Part shown: positions 1 through 8,929 of the stretch, piece after piece
Position numbering within the stretch: the stretch's first letter is position 1
Layout of the letters: every line of letters begins with the position of its first letter
Assembly: GCF_020567375.1 (NCBI RefSeq)
Contig: NZ_JAJBZM010000003.1
Coordinates: 183,439 to 247,438 of the forward strand
From: Janibacter melonis
Lineage (GTDB): Bacteria > Actinomycetota > Actinomycetes > Actinomycetales > Dermatophilaceae
Direction: 5' to 3'
Length of the DNA stretch: 64,000 nt
Program-made: the position numbers and the translations under genes
The notes under the pieces: model-generated
Told to the model about the DNA's origin: nothing
The model's input: the letters and a program-made list of their open reading frames with translations, nothing else
The model's database searches: none

Positions 1-2
1 GC

Positions 3-2351
3 AACCTCTACCTGACCGCCGGCGTCGCCCTCATCGGCGTCGTGTGCATCGCGATGGGGCTGGTCTTCCGCTCCCAGGTGCTCGCCGCCGACCCCGGCAC
101 CGAGCGCATGCGCGAGATCGGCGCCGCCGTCGAGGAGGGCGCCCACGCCTACCTGCGCCGGCAGTTCCGCACCCTCGGCGTCTTCGTCGTCATCGTCTTC
201 GTGCTCCTGCTCGCCCTGCCCGCGGACTCCGCGGGGGTGCGCTGGGGGCGCTCCGGATTCTTCCTCCTCGGCGCCGGCTTCTCCGCCGCGATCGGCTACC
301 TCGGGATGTCCCTGGCGGTGAAGGCCAACGTCCGCGTCGCCGAGGCCGCCCGGACCTCCGGGCGCGACGAGGGCATGCGGATCGCCTTCCGCACCGGCGG
401 CGTCGTCGGCATGTTCACCGTCGGGCTCGGCCTGCTCGGCGCGGCCGTCGTCGTCATGGCCTACCAGGGTGACGCCCCGAAGGTCCTCGAGGGCTTCGGC
501 TTCGGCGCCGCGCTCCTCGCGATGTTCATGCGCGTCGGTGGCGGCATCTTCACCAAGGCCGCCGACGTCGGCGCCGACCTCGTCGGCAAGGTCGAGGCCG
601 GCATCCCCGAGGACGACCCGCGCAACGCCGCGACGATCGCCGACAACGTGGGCGACAACGTCGGCGACTGCGCGGGCATGGCCGCGGACCTCTTCGAGTC
701 CTACGCCGTCATGCTCGTCGCCGCCCTCATCCTCGGCTCGGCGGCCTTCGGCGAGAGCGGGCTCGTCTTCCCGCTGCTCATCCCCGCCGTCGGCGCCCTC
801 ACCGCGCTGCTCGGCGTCTTCATCACCAGGGCGGCACCCGGGGGCGACGCCCTCGCGGCGATCAACCGCAGCTTCTACATCACCGCCGCGATCTCCGCCG
901 TGCTCACCGCGGTCGTCGCCTTCGTCTACCTGCCGAGCAGCTACGCCGAGCTCGGGAGCCGCAACCAGGACATCGCCGCGATGTCCGGAGACCCCCGGCT
1001 CGCCGCGCTCCTCGCGGTGCTCCTCGGCATCGTCCTGGCCGCCGTCATCCTGTGGCTCACCGGCTACTACACCGGCACCGACAAGCGCCCGACGAAGGAC
1101 GTCGCCCGTACGACGCTCACCGGCGCCGCGACGGTCGTTCTCTCCGGCATCGGGCTCGGCCTCGAGTCGGCGGTCTACAAGGTCACCACGATGGCCATCG
1201 CCATCTACCTCGTCTTCCTCCTCGGCGGCGGGTCGGTGACGCTCTCGCTCTTCTTCATCGCGCTCGCCGGCTGCGGCATCCTCACGACGGTCGGCGTGAT
1301 CGTCGCGATGGACACCTTCGGCCCGGTCTCGGACAACGCCCAGGGCATCGCGGAGATGTCGGGGGACGTCGACGCGGAGGGCGCCCAGGTGCTCACCGAG
1401 CTCGACGCCGTCGGCAACACGACGAAGGCGATCACCAAGGGCATCGCCATCGCCACCGCGGTCTTCGCCGCCACGGCTCTCTTCGGGTCCTACACCGACG
1501 CCTGGAGCGCTCAGCTGGAGACCACCGCGACCGCGCTCGGCGACGAGATCTCCCAGGGGTCCATCGACGCCGGCGCCATCCCCGGCATCCAGCAGAGCAT
1601 CGACGACTTCAACGTCAGTGCCGCCTCCGAGATCGTCAGCCCCCACACGCTCGTCGGGCTGCTCCTCGGCGCGGCGGTCGTCTTCCTCTTCTCCGGCCTG
1701 GCCATCAATGCGGTGACCCGCGCCGCCGGTGCCATCGTCTTCGAGGTGCGCCGTCAGTTCCGCGAGCACCCCGGCATCATGGCGGGCACGGAGAAGCCCG
1801 AGTACGCGCGGGTCGTCGACATCTGCACCAAGGACTCGCTGCGCGAGCTCGCGACCCCCGGCCTGCTCGCCGCCCTCACCCCCGTCGTCGTCGGCTTCGG
1901 CCTCGGCATCGGGGCGCTCGCCGGCTTCCTCGCCGGCGCCATCGCGTGCGGCGCGCTCATGGCGGTCTTCCTCGCCAACTCCGGCGGGGCGTGGGACAAC
2001 GCGAAGAAGATCGTCGAGGACGGGCACCACGGCGGCAAGGGCTCCGACGCCCACGCGGCCGCCGTCATCGGCGACACCGTCGGCGACCCCTTCAAGGACA
2101 CCGCCGGACCGGCGATCAACCCCCTCATCAAGGTGATGAACCTCGTCTCGGTGCTCATCGCCCCCGCGATCGTCGTGCTCACCGTGCGCGAGGAGCCGAT
2201 GACGTGGGCGCGCCTGCTCATCGCCGGGGTCGCGCTGGCGATCATCGTCGTCGCGCTGATGATCACCAAGCGGCGCGACCTGGCCATCGCCGGCGACGAC
2301 GCCCCGGACGACGACGGCCGCGAGGTCTACGCCGCTCCCACGCAGGCCTGA
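3..2351 (+). CDS. hppA: K+-insensitive membrane-bound H+-translocating pyrophosphatase (5' end missing)
   Basis: Membrane pyrophosphatase that couples hydrolysis of cytosolic PPi to proton export. The reading frame is open at the window edge; 782 codons are present, so probably only 10-20 N-terminal residues are missing. The protein is almost all membrane helices. The catalytic loop rich in paired Asp (DVGADLVGKVEAGIPEDDPR, then NVGDNVGDCAGMAADLFE) lies near residues 186-230 of the visible part, and the second PPi-binding segment (GDTVGDPFKDTAGPAINPL) near residue 690. The GNTTKAITKG segment at nt 1414-1443 carries the lysine that replaces the alanine of K+-dependent enzymes, so this is the K+-independent subclass. 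A 12-bp hairpin follows the stop. Identity is certain; the true start lies outside the window. Confidence 0.96.
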   Translation, partial: NLYLTAGVALIGVVCIAMGLVFRSQVLAADPGTERMREIGAAVEEGAHAYLRRQFRTLGVFVVIVFVLLLALPADSAGVRWGRSGFFLLGAGFSAAIGYLGMSLAVKANVRVAEAARTSGRDEGMRIAFRTGGVVGMFTVGLGLLGAAVVVMAYQGDAPKVLEGFGFGAALLAMFMRVGGGIFTKAADVGADLVGKVEAGIPEDDPRNAATIADNVGDNVGDCAGMAADLFESYAVMLVAALILGSAAFGESGLVFPLLIPAVGALTALLGVFITRAAPGGDALAAINRSFYITAAISAVLTAVVAFVYLPSSYAELGSRNQDIAAMSGDPRLAALLAVLLGIVLAAVILWLTGYYTGTDKRPTKDVARTTLTGAATVVLSGIGLGLESAVYKVTTMAIAIYLVFLLGGGSVTLSLFFIALAGCGILTTVGVIVAMDTFGPVSDNAQGIAEMSGDVDAEGAQVLTELDAVGNTTKAITKGIAIATAVFAATALFGSYTDAWSAQLETTATALGDEISQGSIDAGAIPGIQQSIDDFNVSAASEIVSPHTLVGLLLGAAVVFLFSGLAINAVTRAAGAIVFEVRRQFREHPGIMAGTEKPEYARVVDICTKDSLRELATPGLLAALTPVVVGFGLGIGALAGFLAGAIACGALMAVFLANSGGAWDNAKKIVEDGHHGGKGSDAHAAAVIGDTVGDPFKDTAGPAINPLIKVMNLVSVLIAPAIVVLTVREEPMTWARLLIAGVALAIIVVALMITKRRDLAIAGDDAPDDDGREVYAAPTQA

Positions 2352-2356
2352 GCGGG

Positions 2357-2389
2357 TCCCCCTTCGCCCGGTCCCGCGGCGAAGGGGGA
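2357..2389 (+). terminator. Rho-independent-type hairpin after hppA
   Basis: Perfect 12-bp inverted repeat (2357-2368 with 2378-2389, nine-base loop) starting six bases after the hppA stop. The arms are TCCCCCTTCGCC and its complement. No T-tract follows, which is usual in high-G+C actinomycetes. Confidence 0.75.
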
Positions 2390-2405
2390 GCGCCCGCCGC
2401 GCCCG

Positions 2406-2411
2406 TAGGCT
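2406..2411 (+). promoter_or_regulatory. -10 hexamer of a leaderless methyltransferase mRNA
   Basis: TAGGCT lies eight bases before the GTG at 2420. The TAnnnT hexamer plus 6-8 nt recurs before many starts in the window and predicts transcription beginning at or near the start codon. Confidence 0.5.
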
Positions 2412-2419
2412 GGGTCGTC

Positions 2420-3961
2420 GTGACGTCCGCCGCGCCGATGACCCCCGACCACCCCGCGCCCGCCCTCGACCCCGAGCTGCTCGGCCGGCTGCGCGCCGAC
2501 CTCGACCAGGCGGGCGTCGACGTCGACGCCCTCGAGGAGCTGCTCGGGCCGGTCGCCTCCGGCGCGCTGCACCGCGAGGACCCGCTGCCCGCCCGGTGGC
2601 GGCTGCGCGAGGTCGACGGCTCGCTCGCGACCTTCGTGCGCCTCTTCACCCTCGGCGACCCGGTCGACCCCGCCGAGGTCGACGAGCTGCTGCCGACCCT
2701 CACCGCCGCCGGTCTCGTCGAGCTCGGTCTGGCCCGGGAGGACGGGACCTCGCTGCGCTCGACCGCCGAGGTGCGCCCCTACGGCGACGAGAGCCGGACC
2801 TGGTACGTCCTGTCCGACCACGGCGAGACGGCGCTGGGGACCTCGCTGCCCGTCGACCACGTCCTCGGCATCGGTGGCGCGTCGACGACCCTGGCCGCGT
2901 GGACCCCTCGGCCGGAGGTGCGCCGTGCCCTCGACCTCGGCACCGGCTGCGGCGTGCAGTCGCTCCACCTGTCGACCCACGTGGACGAGGTCGTCGCGAC
3001 CGACCTGTCGCAGCGGGCCCTCGGGTACGCCGCGGTCAACGCCGCGCTCGCCGGGCTCGACCTCGACCTGCGGGCGGGCTCGATGCTCGAGCCGGTGACG
3101 GGGGAGCGCTTCGACCTCGTCGTGAGCAACCCCCCCTTCGTCATCACCCCCCGACGTGCCGACGTGCCGCTCTACGAGTACCGCGACGGCGGGGCGGTCG
3201 GCGACGAGGTCGTCGCCTCGCTCGTGCGCGACCTCGGCGTGCACCTCGAGCCGGGGGGCCTGGCCCAGCTGCTCGGCAACTGGGAGGTGCGCGAGGGGCA
3301 GGACTGGCGCGACGTCGTCGGTGGCTGGCTCGACGCCGCCGAGGCGGCCGGTCATCCCGTCGACGCCTGGGTCGTCCAGCGCGAGGAGCAGGACCCCGCC
3401 GAGTACGCCGCGACGTGGTCGCGCGACGGCGGGCAGCGTGCGGGCACGCCCGAGCACGAAGGGATGAGCCTGGCCTGGCTCGAGGACTTCGCGGCCCGGG
3501 GGGTCGAGCGGGTCGGCTTCGGCGTCATCACCCTCCAGCGGCCGGTGGGGGAGCGTCCGACCTTCCGCGACCTCGTCGACCACCGCGGACCCGTCGCGAC
3601 GCCCATGGGTGCGTCGGTGCTCGCCGGGATGCGGGCCCGGACCTGGCTCGCCGAGCACGACGACGCCGCCGTCCTCGACGTCGCGTGGAGCTGCCCGACC
3701 GATGTCACCGAGGAGCGGCACACCCGGCCGGGCGAGGCGGACCCGACGGTCATCGTCCTGCGCCAGGGCGGCGGTCTGGGGCGGGTCATGCAGCTGAGCA
3801 CGGTGACCGCGGCGCTCGTGTCGGTGTGCGACGGCGAGCTCACCGCCGGGGTCGCCGCGGGGGCGATCGCCGGGCTGCTCGACCTCGACCCCGACGCGGT
3901 GCGCGCGGAGGTCGTGCCCTTCGTGCGCGAGGCGGTGGCGGACGGGCTGCTCGTGCGCTGA
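2420..3961 (+). CDS. Class I SAM-dependent methyltransferase with winged N-terminal and C-terminal extra domains
   Basis: 513-residue protein. The middle third is a Rossmann methyltransferase: the SAM loop LDLGTGCGVQSLHL lies near residues 171-184, an acidic ribose-binding residue follows in VVATDLSQ, and the catalytic NPPF motif (VVSNPPFVITPRR) is near residue 236. NPPF-type enzymes methylate nitrogen in glutamine, adenine or guanine. The N-terminal ~150 residues resemble the small helical domain (DUF7059 type) and the C-terminal ~150 residues the extra domain of a widespread actinobacterial family of unknown substrate. The GTG at 2420 is preferred because TAGGCT sits eight bases upstream; ATG at 2438 is the alternative. 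Whether it acts on RNA, DNA or a release factor cannot be told from sequence. Confidence 0.85.
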   Translation: MTSAAPMTPDHPAPALDPELLGRLRADLDQAGVDVDALEELLGPVASGALHREDPLPARWRLREVDGSLATFVRLFTLGDPVDPAEVDELLPTLTAAGLVELGLAREDGTSLRSTAEVRPYGDESRTWYVLSDHGETALGTSLPVDHVLGIGGASTTLAAWTPRPEVRRALDLGTGCGVQSLHLSTHVDEVVATDLSQRALGYAAVNAALAGLDLDLRAGSMLEPVTGERFDLVVSNPPFVITPRRADVPLYEYRDGGAVGDEVVASLVRDLGVHLEPGGLAQLLGNWEVREGQDWRDVVGGWLDAAEAAGHPVDAWVVQREEQDPAEYAATWSRDGGQRAGTPEHEGMSLAWLEDFAARGVERVGFGVITLQRPVGERPTFRDLVDHRGPVATPMGASVLAGMRARTWLAEHDDAAVLDVAWSCPTDVTEERHTRPGEADPTVIVLRQGGGLGRVMQLSTVTAALVSVCDGELTAGVAAGAIAGLLDLDPDAVRAEVVPFVREAVADGLLVR

Positions 3962-3979
3962 CCGCCGTGGGCTCGACGC

Positions 3980-4008
3980 TTGTGAGTGAGCACTCACTCA
4001 TCTATCGT
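3980..4008 (+). promoter_or_regulatory. Promoter of the TetR-ABC operon with embedded TetR operator
   Basis: TTGTGA (3980-3985), a 17-base spacer and TATCGT (4003-4008) form a good sigma-A promoter; the GTG start at 4016 is seven bases past the -10, so the mRNA should be leaderless. The spacer holds the palindrome TGAGTGA-gcac-TCACTCA (3983-4000), the classic half-site of TetR-family operators. A repressor bound there would block polymerase, so autoregulation is expected. Confidence 0.85.
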
Positions 4009-4015
4009 CGACCGG

Positions 4016-4594
4016 GTGACCCCCCGTGCCCCCGCGATGAGCCCCGACGACCGGCGGGCGGCCATCGTCGACGTCGCCATCCCCCTGCTGCGCGAGCACG
4101 GCCCGGGTCTGACGACCCGGCAGGTCGCCGAGGCGGCCGGCATCGCCGAGGGCACGCTCTTCCGCGCCTTCGGCAGCAAGGACGAGCTCGTCCAGGCCTG
4201 CGCGACGGCCGTCCTCGACCCGGCGGCAGCGGTCGCCGAGCTCGGCGAGGTCGACCCGTCGCTGCCGCTCGACGACCGGCTCGTCGCCGGCGTGGCCGTC
4301 GTGCAGCGCCACGTCGAGCAGGTCGTCGCGCTCATCTCCGTCCTCCACCACGCCGGTGTCGTGCCGCCGGTGGACAAGGCCCGGCACCGCGGGCCGGGCG
4401 ACCCGGCCCTCGACGCGGCCTTCACCGCTCTCGTCGGCGACGACGCCGGCGCCCTGCGCAAGCCCGTCGACGAGGTCGTCGGGCTGCTCCAGCTGCTCGC
4501 GCTGTCGAGCGTCCACCCGCTGATGTCGGCCCGGCGCCTCGACGCGGCCGAGATCGTCGACGTCGTCCTCGACGGCACCCGGAGGTCCTCGTGA
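4016..4594 (+). CDS. TetR-family repressor of the adjacent ABC exporter
   Basis: 192-residue transcription regulator. The N-terminal helix-turn-helix is clear (LTTRQVAEAAGIAEGTLFRA, about residues 35-54, then FGSKDELV). The C-terminal ligand-binding half is variable, as in all TetR proteins. GTG at 4016 is chosen over a start at 3986 because the latter lies inside the operator and because TATCGT is spaced for a leaderless start at 4016. The stop overlaps the next start (GTGA at 4591-4594), so it is co-transcribed and coupled to the two ABC genes. By family precedent it is released from the operator by a drug-like ligand of the exporter; the ligand is unknown. Confidence 0.92.
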   Translation: MTPRAPAMSPDDRRAAIVDVAIPLLREHGPGLTTRQVAEAAGIAEGTLFRAFGSKDELVQACATAVLDPAAAVAELGEVDPSLPLDDRLVAGVAVVQRHVEQVVALISVLHHAGVVPPVDKARHRGPGDPALDAAFTALVGDDAGALRKPVDEVVGLLQLLALSSVHPLMSARRLDAAEIVDVVLDGTRRSS

Positions 4595-6327
4595 CGCTCG
4601 TCCGCCTCGTGCGCACCCACCTGCGGCCCTACGCCGCGGTGCTCGTGCTCCTCCTCGGCCTCCAGCTCGCCGGCACCCTCGCCTCGCTCTACCTGCCGAG
4701 CCTCAACGGCCGGATCATCGACGAGGGCGTCGCCGTCGGCGACACCGGCTTCATCCTCGCCGCCGGCACGGCGATGCTCGTCGTCTCGCTCGTCCAGGTC
4801 GTCGCGACGATCGGGGCCACCCGCATCGGCGCGCAGACCGCGGCCTCGCTCGGGCGTGACGTGCGAGCCTCGGTCTTCGCCCGGGTCGGCGCCTTCTCCG
4901 CCCAGGAGCTCTCGCGCTTCGGGGCGCCGACGCTCATCAGCCGCAGCACCAACGACGTCACCCAGGTGCAGCAGGTCGTCTACATGGCGCTGGCGATGAT
5001 GGTCACGGCACCGCTGACGATGGTCGGCGGCATCATCATGGCGCTGCGCGAGGACGCCGGGCTGTCCTGGCTCGTCGCGGTCGCCGTGCCGGCGCTCGCC
5101 GTCGCCATCGGCGTCATCATCGCGAGGATGATCCCGCACTTCCAGGCGATGCAGCGGGCCGTCGACTCGGTCAACCGCATCCTGCGCGAGCAGATCACCG
5201 GCGTGCGGGTCGTGCGGGCCTTCGTGCGCGAGGACGTCGAGCGAGATCGCTTCGCGCGGGCCAACGAGACGTACACGGGCACGGCGCTCGCGGTCGGGCG
5301 GCTCATGGCGCTCGCCTTCCCCCTCGTCATGGTGATCTTCAACGCCTCGACGGTCGCCGTCATCTGGTTCGGCGCCATGCGGGTCGACAGCGGTCAGATG
5401 CAGGTCGGGGCGCTCACCGCCTTCATGGCCTACCTCATCCAGATCCTCATGTCGGTGATGATGGCGACCTTCATGGCGATGATGGTGCCGCGCGCCGCGG
5501 TCTCGGCCGGGCGCATCACCGAGGTCCTCGAGACCGAGCCCACGGTGCGCGCCCCGGACGAGCCGGTGGCGCTGCCCGCAGGGCCGGTCGGGGTCGAGCT
5601 GCGCGGCGTGAGCTTCGCCTACCCGGGGGCGCAGGAGCCCGTGCTGCGCGAGATCAGCGTCGTCGCCCGACCCGGCACGACGACCGCCGTCGTCGGCTCG
5701 ACGGGCGCCGGCAAGACGACTCTCGTCGGCCTGGTGCCCCGGCTGCACGACGTCACCGGGGGCCAGGTGCTCGTCGGCGGGGTCGACGTGCGCGACGCCG
5801 ACCCCGAGGACCTGTGGAGCCGGCTCGGCCTCGTGCCCCAGCGCCCCTACCTCTTCACCGGCACCGTGGCGAGCAACCTGCGGCACGGCGACCCCGACGC
5901 CACCGACGACGACCTGTGGCAGGCGCTGCGCGTCGCCCAGGCGGAGGACTTCGTCCGGGCGCTGCCCGAGGGCCTCGACGCCCCGATCGCCCAGGGCGGC
6001 ACGAACGTCAGCGGTGGCCAGCGCCAGCGCCTGGCGATCGCCCGCGCGCTCGTGCGCCGCCCGTCGGTCTACCTCTTCGACGACTCCTTCTCGGCCCTCG
6101 ACGTCGCGACCGACGCCCGCCTGCGCGCCGCCCTCCGCCCGGTCACCCGGGAGGCGACCGTCCTCGTCGTCGCGCAGCGCGTGTCGAGCATCGTCGACGC
6201 CGACTCGATCGTCGTCCTCGACGCCGGGGTCGTCGTCGGGCAGGGCACGCACGACGAGCTGCTCGGCTCGTGCCCGACGTACGTCGAGATCGTCTCGAGC
6301 CAGCAGGCGACGCAGGAGGCAGCATGA
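4591..6327 (+). CDS. Heterodimeric ABC exporter, subunit 1 (degenerate-site Walker B)
   Basis: 578-residue half-transporter: six membrane helices (residues ~15-300) fused to a nucleotide-binding domain. Walker A is GSTGAGKTT near residue 368, the signature VSGGQRQRLAIARAL near 472, and Walker B is followed by YLFDDSFSALD near 493. The position of the catalytic glutamate after Walker B is Asp (FDDS instead of LDEA). That is the hallmark of the degenerate ATP site in heterodimeric exporters of the TM287/288, BmrCD and LmrCD type. GGAGG precedes the GTG start, which overlaps the tetR stop by four bases; the stop overlaps the next ATG by four bases. Drug or lipid export is likely. Confidence 0.92.
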   Translation: MTLVRLVRTHLRPYAAVLVLLLGLQLAGTLASLYLPSLNGRIIDEGVAVGDTGFILAAGTAMLVVSLVQVVATIGATRIGAQTAASLGRDVRASVFARVGAFSAQELSRFGAPTLISRSTNDVTQVQQVVYMALAMMVTAPLTMVGGIIMALREDAGLSWLVAVAVPALAVAIGVIIARMIPHFQAMQRAVDSVNRILREQITGVRVVRAFVREDVERDRFARANETYTGTALAVGRLMALAFPLVMVIFNASTVAVIWFGAMRVDSGQMQVGALTAFMAYLIQILMSVMMATFMAMMVPRAAVSAGRITEVLETEPTVRAPDEPVALPAGPVGVELRGVSFAYPGAQEPVLREISVVARPGTTTAVVGSTGAGKTTLVGLVPRLHDVTGGQVLVGGVDVRDADPEDLWSRLGLVPQRPYLFTGTVASNLRHGDPDATDDDLWQALRVAQAEDFVRALPEGLDAPIAQGGTNVSGGQRQRLAIARALVRRPSVYLFDDSFSALDVATDARLRAALRPVTREATVLVVAQRVSSIVDADSIVVLDAGVVVGQGTHDELLGSCPTYVEIVSSQQATQEAA

Positions 6328-8336
6328 GCGAGCTCGGCACCGCGGAGGAGCGGGCGGCCAAGGAGCGGCGCGGACCGGGGTCGGCCCACCGCGGCGGCCC
6401 CCCGCACGCCGCGATCGGCGTCCCGACCGACACCTCGCAGGACTTCGTCGCGGGCGCCCGGAGGATCCTGGGGCTGCTGCGTCCCGAGCGGCTCGTCGTG
6501 TGGACCACCGTCGTCCTCGCCGTGGGCAGCGTCGTGCTCAACGCGATCGGGCCGAAGGTCCTCGGCCGCGCGACCGACCTCGTCTTCGCCGGGTCCTTCG
6601 GGCGGCAGATCCCGGCCGGGGTCAGCCAGGAGCAGGCCGTCGAGCAGCTCCGGGCCCGTGGCGAGGACCGCGTCGCCGACGTGCTCGCCGCGATGGACCA
6701 CGTCGTGCCCGGGCAGGGCGTCGACACGGGAGCGCTCGGCCGGGTGCTGCTCGGCGTCCTCGCGATCTACGTCGTCGCGGCCGCGCTCCAGCTCGTCCAG
6801 GGCCGGCTGCTCACCGGGGCGGTCAACCGCACCATCTACCGGCTGCGCGAGGACGTCGAGGACAAGCTGCACCGGCTGCCGCTGCCGTACTTCGACGGCC
6901 AGCCCCGCGGCGAGCTGCTGAGCCGGGTGACCAACGACATCGACAACGTCGCGCAGAGCCTGCAGCAGACCCTCAGCCAGCTGCTCACCTCGCTCCTCAC
7001 CGTCGTCGCCGTCGTGTCGATGATGCTGTGGATCTCGCCGCTGCTCGCGCTCATCGCGCTCGTGACGATCCCGGTGACGATGCTCGTCACCGCCGCCATC
7101 GGCAAGCGCAGCCAGCGACACTTCGTCCAGCAGTGGAAGAGCACGGGCGAGGTCAACGCCGTCGTCGAGGAGACCTTCACCGGGCACGAGCTCGTCAAGG
7201 TCTTCGGTCGTCAGGAGCAGTCGGCACGCGACTTCGCCGTGAAGAACGACGAGCTGCACCACGCGAGCTTCCGGGCCTCCTTCATCAGCGGCGTCATCAT
7301 GCCGACGATGATGTTCATCGGGAACCTCAACTACGTCGCGATCGCCGTCGTCGGCGGGCTGCGGGTGGCCAGCGGCACGATGAGCCTGGGCGACGTGCAG
7401 GCCTTCATCCAGTACTCGCGCCAGTTCACCCAGCCGCTCACCCAGGTCGCCTCGATGGCCAACCTCATGCAGAGCGGGGTCGCGTCCGCCGAGCGCGTCT
7501 TCGCGGTGCTCGACGCGCCCGAGCAGGAGCCCGAGGCGCGGACGCCGACGAGCATCGAGGACCCGCACGGCCGGGTCGCCTTCGAGGACGTGTCCTTCTC
7601 CTACACCGCGGGCAGCCCGCTCATCGAGCACCTCGACCTCGTCGTCGAGCCGGGGCAGACCGTCGCCATCGTCGGCCCCACGGGCGCGGGCAAGACGACC
7701 CTCGTCAACCTCGTCCTGCGCTTCTACGAGCTCGACGGCGGGCGGATCACCCTCGACGGCGTCGACATCACCGAGCTGACGCGCACGGGCCTGCGCAGCC
7801 GGATCGGCATGGTGCTCCAGGACACCTGGCTCTTCGCCGGGACCATCCGCGAGAACATCGCCTACGGGCGCCCGGGGGCGAGCGACGAGGAGGTCCTCGA
7901 GGCGGCCCGGGCCACCTTCGTCGACCGCTTCGTGCACGCGCTGCCCGACGGCTACGACACGGTCCTCAACGCCGAGGCCGGCAACCTCAGCGCGGGGGAG
8001 CGCCAGCTCGTCACCATCGCGCGGGCCTTCCTCGCCCAGCCCTCGCTGCTCATCCTCGACGAGGCGACGAGCTCGGTCGACACGCGCACCGAGCTGCTCG
8101 TGCAGCAGGCGATGGCCGCGCTGCGCAGCGACCGGACGAGCTTCGTCATCGCCCACCGTCTCTCGACGATCCGCGACGCCGACCTCATCCTCGTCATGGA
8201 GGAGGGGCGCATCGTCGAGCAGGGCTCGCACGCCGAGCTGCTCGCCGCCGGCGGCGCCTTCGCGGCGCTCTACGCGGCGCAGTTCTCCGGGGCGGTCGAC
8301 CCGGACGCAGCAGTGGGCGCCGGCTCCGTGGTCTGA
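6324..8336 (+). CDS. Heterodimeric ABC exporter, subunit 2 (catalytic Walker B)
   Basis: 670-residue partner of the preceding half-transporter. About 50 extra hydrophilic residues precede the first helix, and an insertion of some 60 residues separates helices 1 and 2. Walker A is GPTGAGKTT near residue 450. Walker B is LLILDEATSSVD with the catalytic glutamate intact (near residue 580). Its signature motif is altered to LSAGERQL instead of LSGGQ (near 553). So one subunit supplies the altered Walker B and the other the altered signature, which together make the single degenerate site; the other site is canonical. The start ATG overlaps the upstream stop (ATGA) behind AGGAGG. A TetR-controlled multidrug-type exporter is inferred. 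Confidence 0.93.
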   Translation: MSELGTAEERAAKERRGPGSAHRGGPPHAAIGVPTDTSQDFVAGARRILGLLRPERLVVWTTVVLAVGSVVLNAIGPKVLGRATDLVFAGSFGRQIPAGVSQEQAVEQLRARGEDRVADVLAAMDHVVPGQGVDTGALGRVLLGVLAIYVVAAALQLVQGRLLTGAVNRTIYRLREDVEDKLHRLPLPYFDGQPRGELLSRVTNDIDNVAQSLQQTLSQLLTSLLTVVAVVSMMLWISPLLALIALVTIPVTMLVTAAIGKRSQRHFVQQWKSTGEVNAVVEETFTGHELVKVFGRQEQSARDFAVKNDELHHASFRASFISGVIMPTMMFIGNLNYVAIAVVGGLRVASGTMSLGDVQAFIQYSRQFTQPLTQVASMANLMQSGVASAERVFAVLDAPEQEPEARTPTSIEDPHGRVAFEDVSFSYTAGSPLIEHLDLVVEPGQTVAIVGPTGAGKTTLVNLVLRFYELDGGRITLDGVDITELTRTGLRSRIGMVLQDTWLFAGTIRENIAYGRPGASDEEVLEAARATFVDRFVHALPDGYDTVLNAEAGNLSAGERQLVTIARAFLAQPSLLILDEATSSVDTRTELLVQQAMAALRSDRTSFVIAHRLSTIRDADLILVMEEGRIVEQGSHAELLAAGGAFAALYAAQFSGAVDPDAAVGAGSVV

Positions 8337-8363
8337 CCCGCGGTGCCGACGCCCACCGGTCGC

Positions 8364-8771
8364 TCACATGCCGAGCGTGATCTTCCAGGCGTCGTCGACC
8401 TTGATAAGCTTGACGTCGCTGTCCTTGCCGTCGTAGGTCGTCTTGACCGTCGCGCTGTTGCCGTCCTCGGAGACGGTGGCGTCACCGATGTCGAGCTTGT
8501 CGGGGTCGGCGACGAGCTCGTCGCCGCCGCCGCCCTCCTCGACGGACTTCTTCATCGTCTCGGCGCAGTCGCCCTCGCCGGCCGACTCGACCGTCTTGAC
8601 GAACTCGGGGTCGAGCATCTCGCAGACCTTCGAGTAGTCCTTGTCCGCCGCGGCGTTCGCGAACTCCTCGACCGCGTCCTCCGGGCCGTCGCCGCTGCCG
8701 CAGGCGCTGAGGCCGAGGGCGAGCACGGCACCGAGGCCGGCGGTCATCATCGTCTTGGTCATCGCTGTCAT
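8364..8771 (-). CDS. Small secreted lipoprotein, DUF4878-like
   Basis: 135-residue protein with a lipoprotein signal: basic N-terminus, hydrophobic stretch, and lipobox LSAC with Cys24. The mature part is acidic and about 110 residues long. It opens with a GPEDAVEEFANAAADKDY segment typical of small SnoaL/NTF2-fold lipoproteins (DUF4878 type), and two cysteines (CEM and DCA) could form a disulfide. The end, VDDAWKITLGM, is the usual closing strand of this fold. An internal ATG at 8762 has a better-spaced AGGGG and may be the real start. It is convergent with the ABC operon and divergent from the symporter. Function unknown. Confidence 0.8.
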   Translation of the reverse strand: MTAMTKTMMTAGLGAVLALGLSACGSGDGPEDAVEEFANAAADKDYSKVCEMLDPEFVKTVESAGEGDCAETMKKSVEEGGGGDELVADPDKLDIGDATVSEDGNSATVKTTYDGKDSDVKLIKVDDAWKITLGM

Positions 8772-8839
8772 ACCCCTGTCTCGTCACCGGCCACGGCGGC
8801 CGGTCTGCGGCGAGGATAGCCACGATCCGGCCCGCGGTA

Positions 8840-8859
8840 ACTGGGGAGGACTCCCCGGT
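8840..8859. promoter_or_regulatory. Possible operator between lipoprotein and symporter genes
   Basis: Inverted repeat ACTGGGGAG-GA-CTCCCCGGT with eight of nine arm pairs. It lies about 40 bases upstream of the symporter's likely transcription start (TAGGTT at 8882-8887) and near the divergent lipoprotein promoter (TATCCT on the minus strand, 8814-8819). The regulator is not identifiable. Confidence 0.35.
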
Positions 8860-8929
8860 CGCCGGGACCGGGTCATGGGCGTAGGTTGCCAGGGCCGTCC
8901 CCCCGGGGACGCGACCTGGAAGGAGACCC

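Noticed and set aside
2327..3997. Long open frames antisense to real genes (for example 2327-3997, 3994-6252 and 8948-11059 on the minus strand).
   Set aside because: They lie over well-supported genes, have Arg/His/Gly-rich composition with no family motifs, and are expected at this G+C because stop codons are rare in the shadow frames.
4591..6327. ABC subunit 1 as a decayed transporter because its Walker B glutamate is missing.
   Set aside because: The matching change in the partner's signature motif is the standard pattern of heterodimeric exporters, and the gene is otherwise intact.
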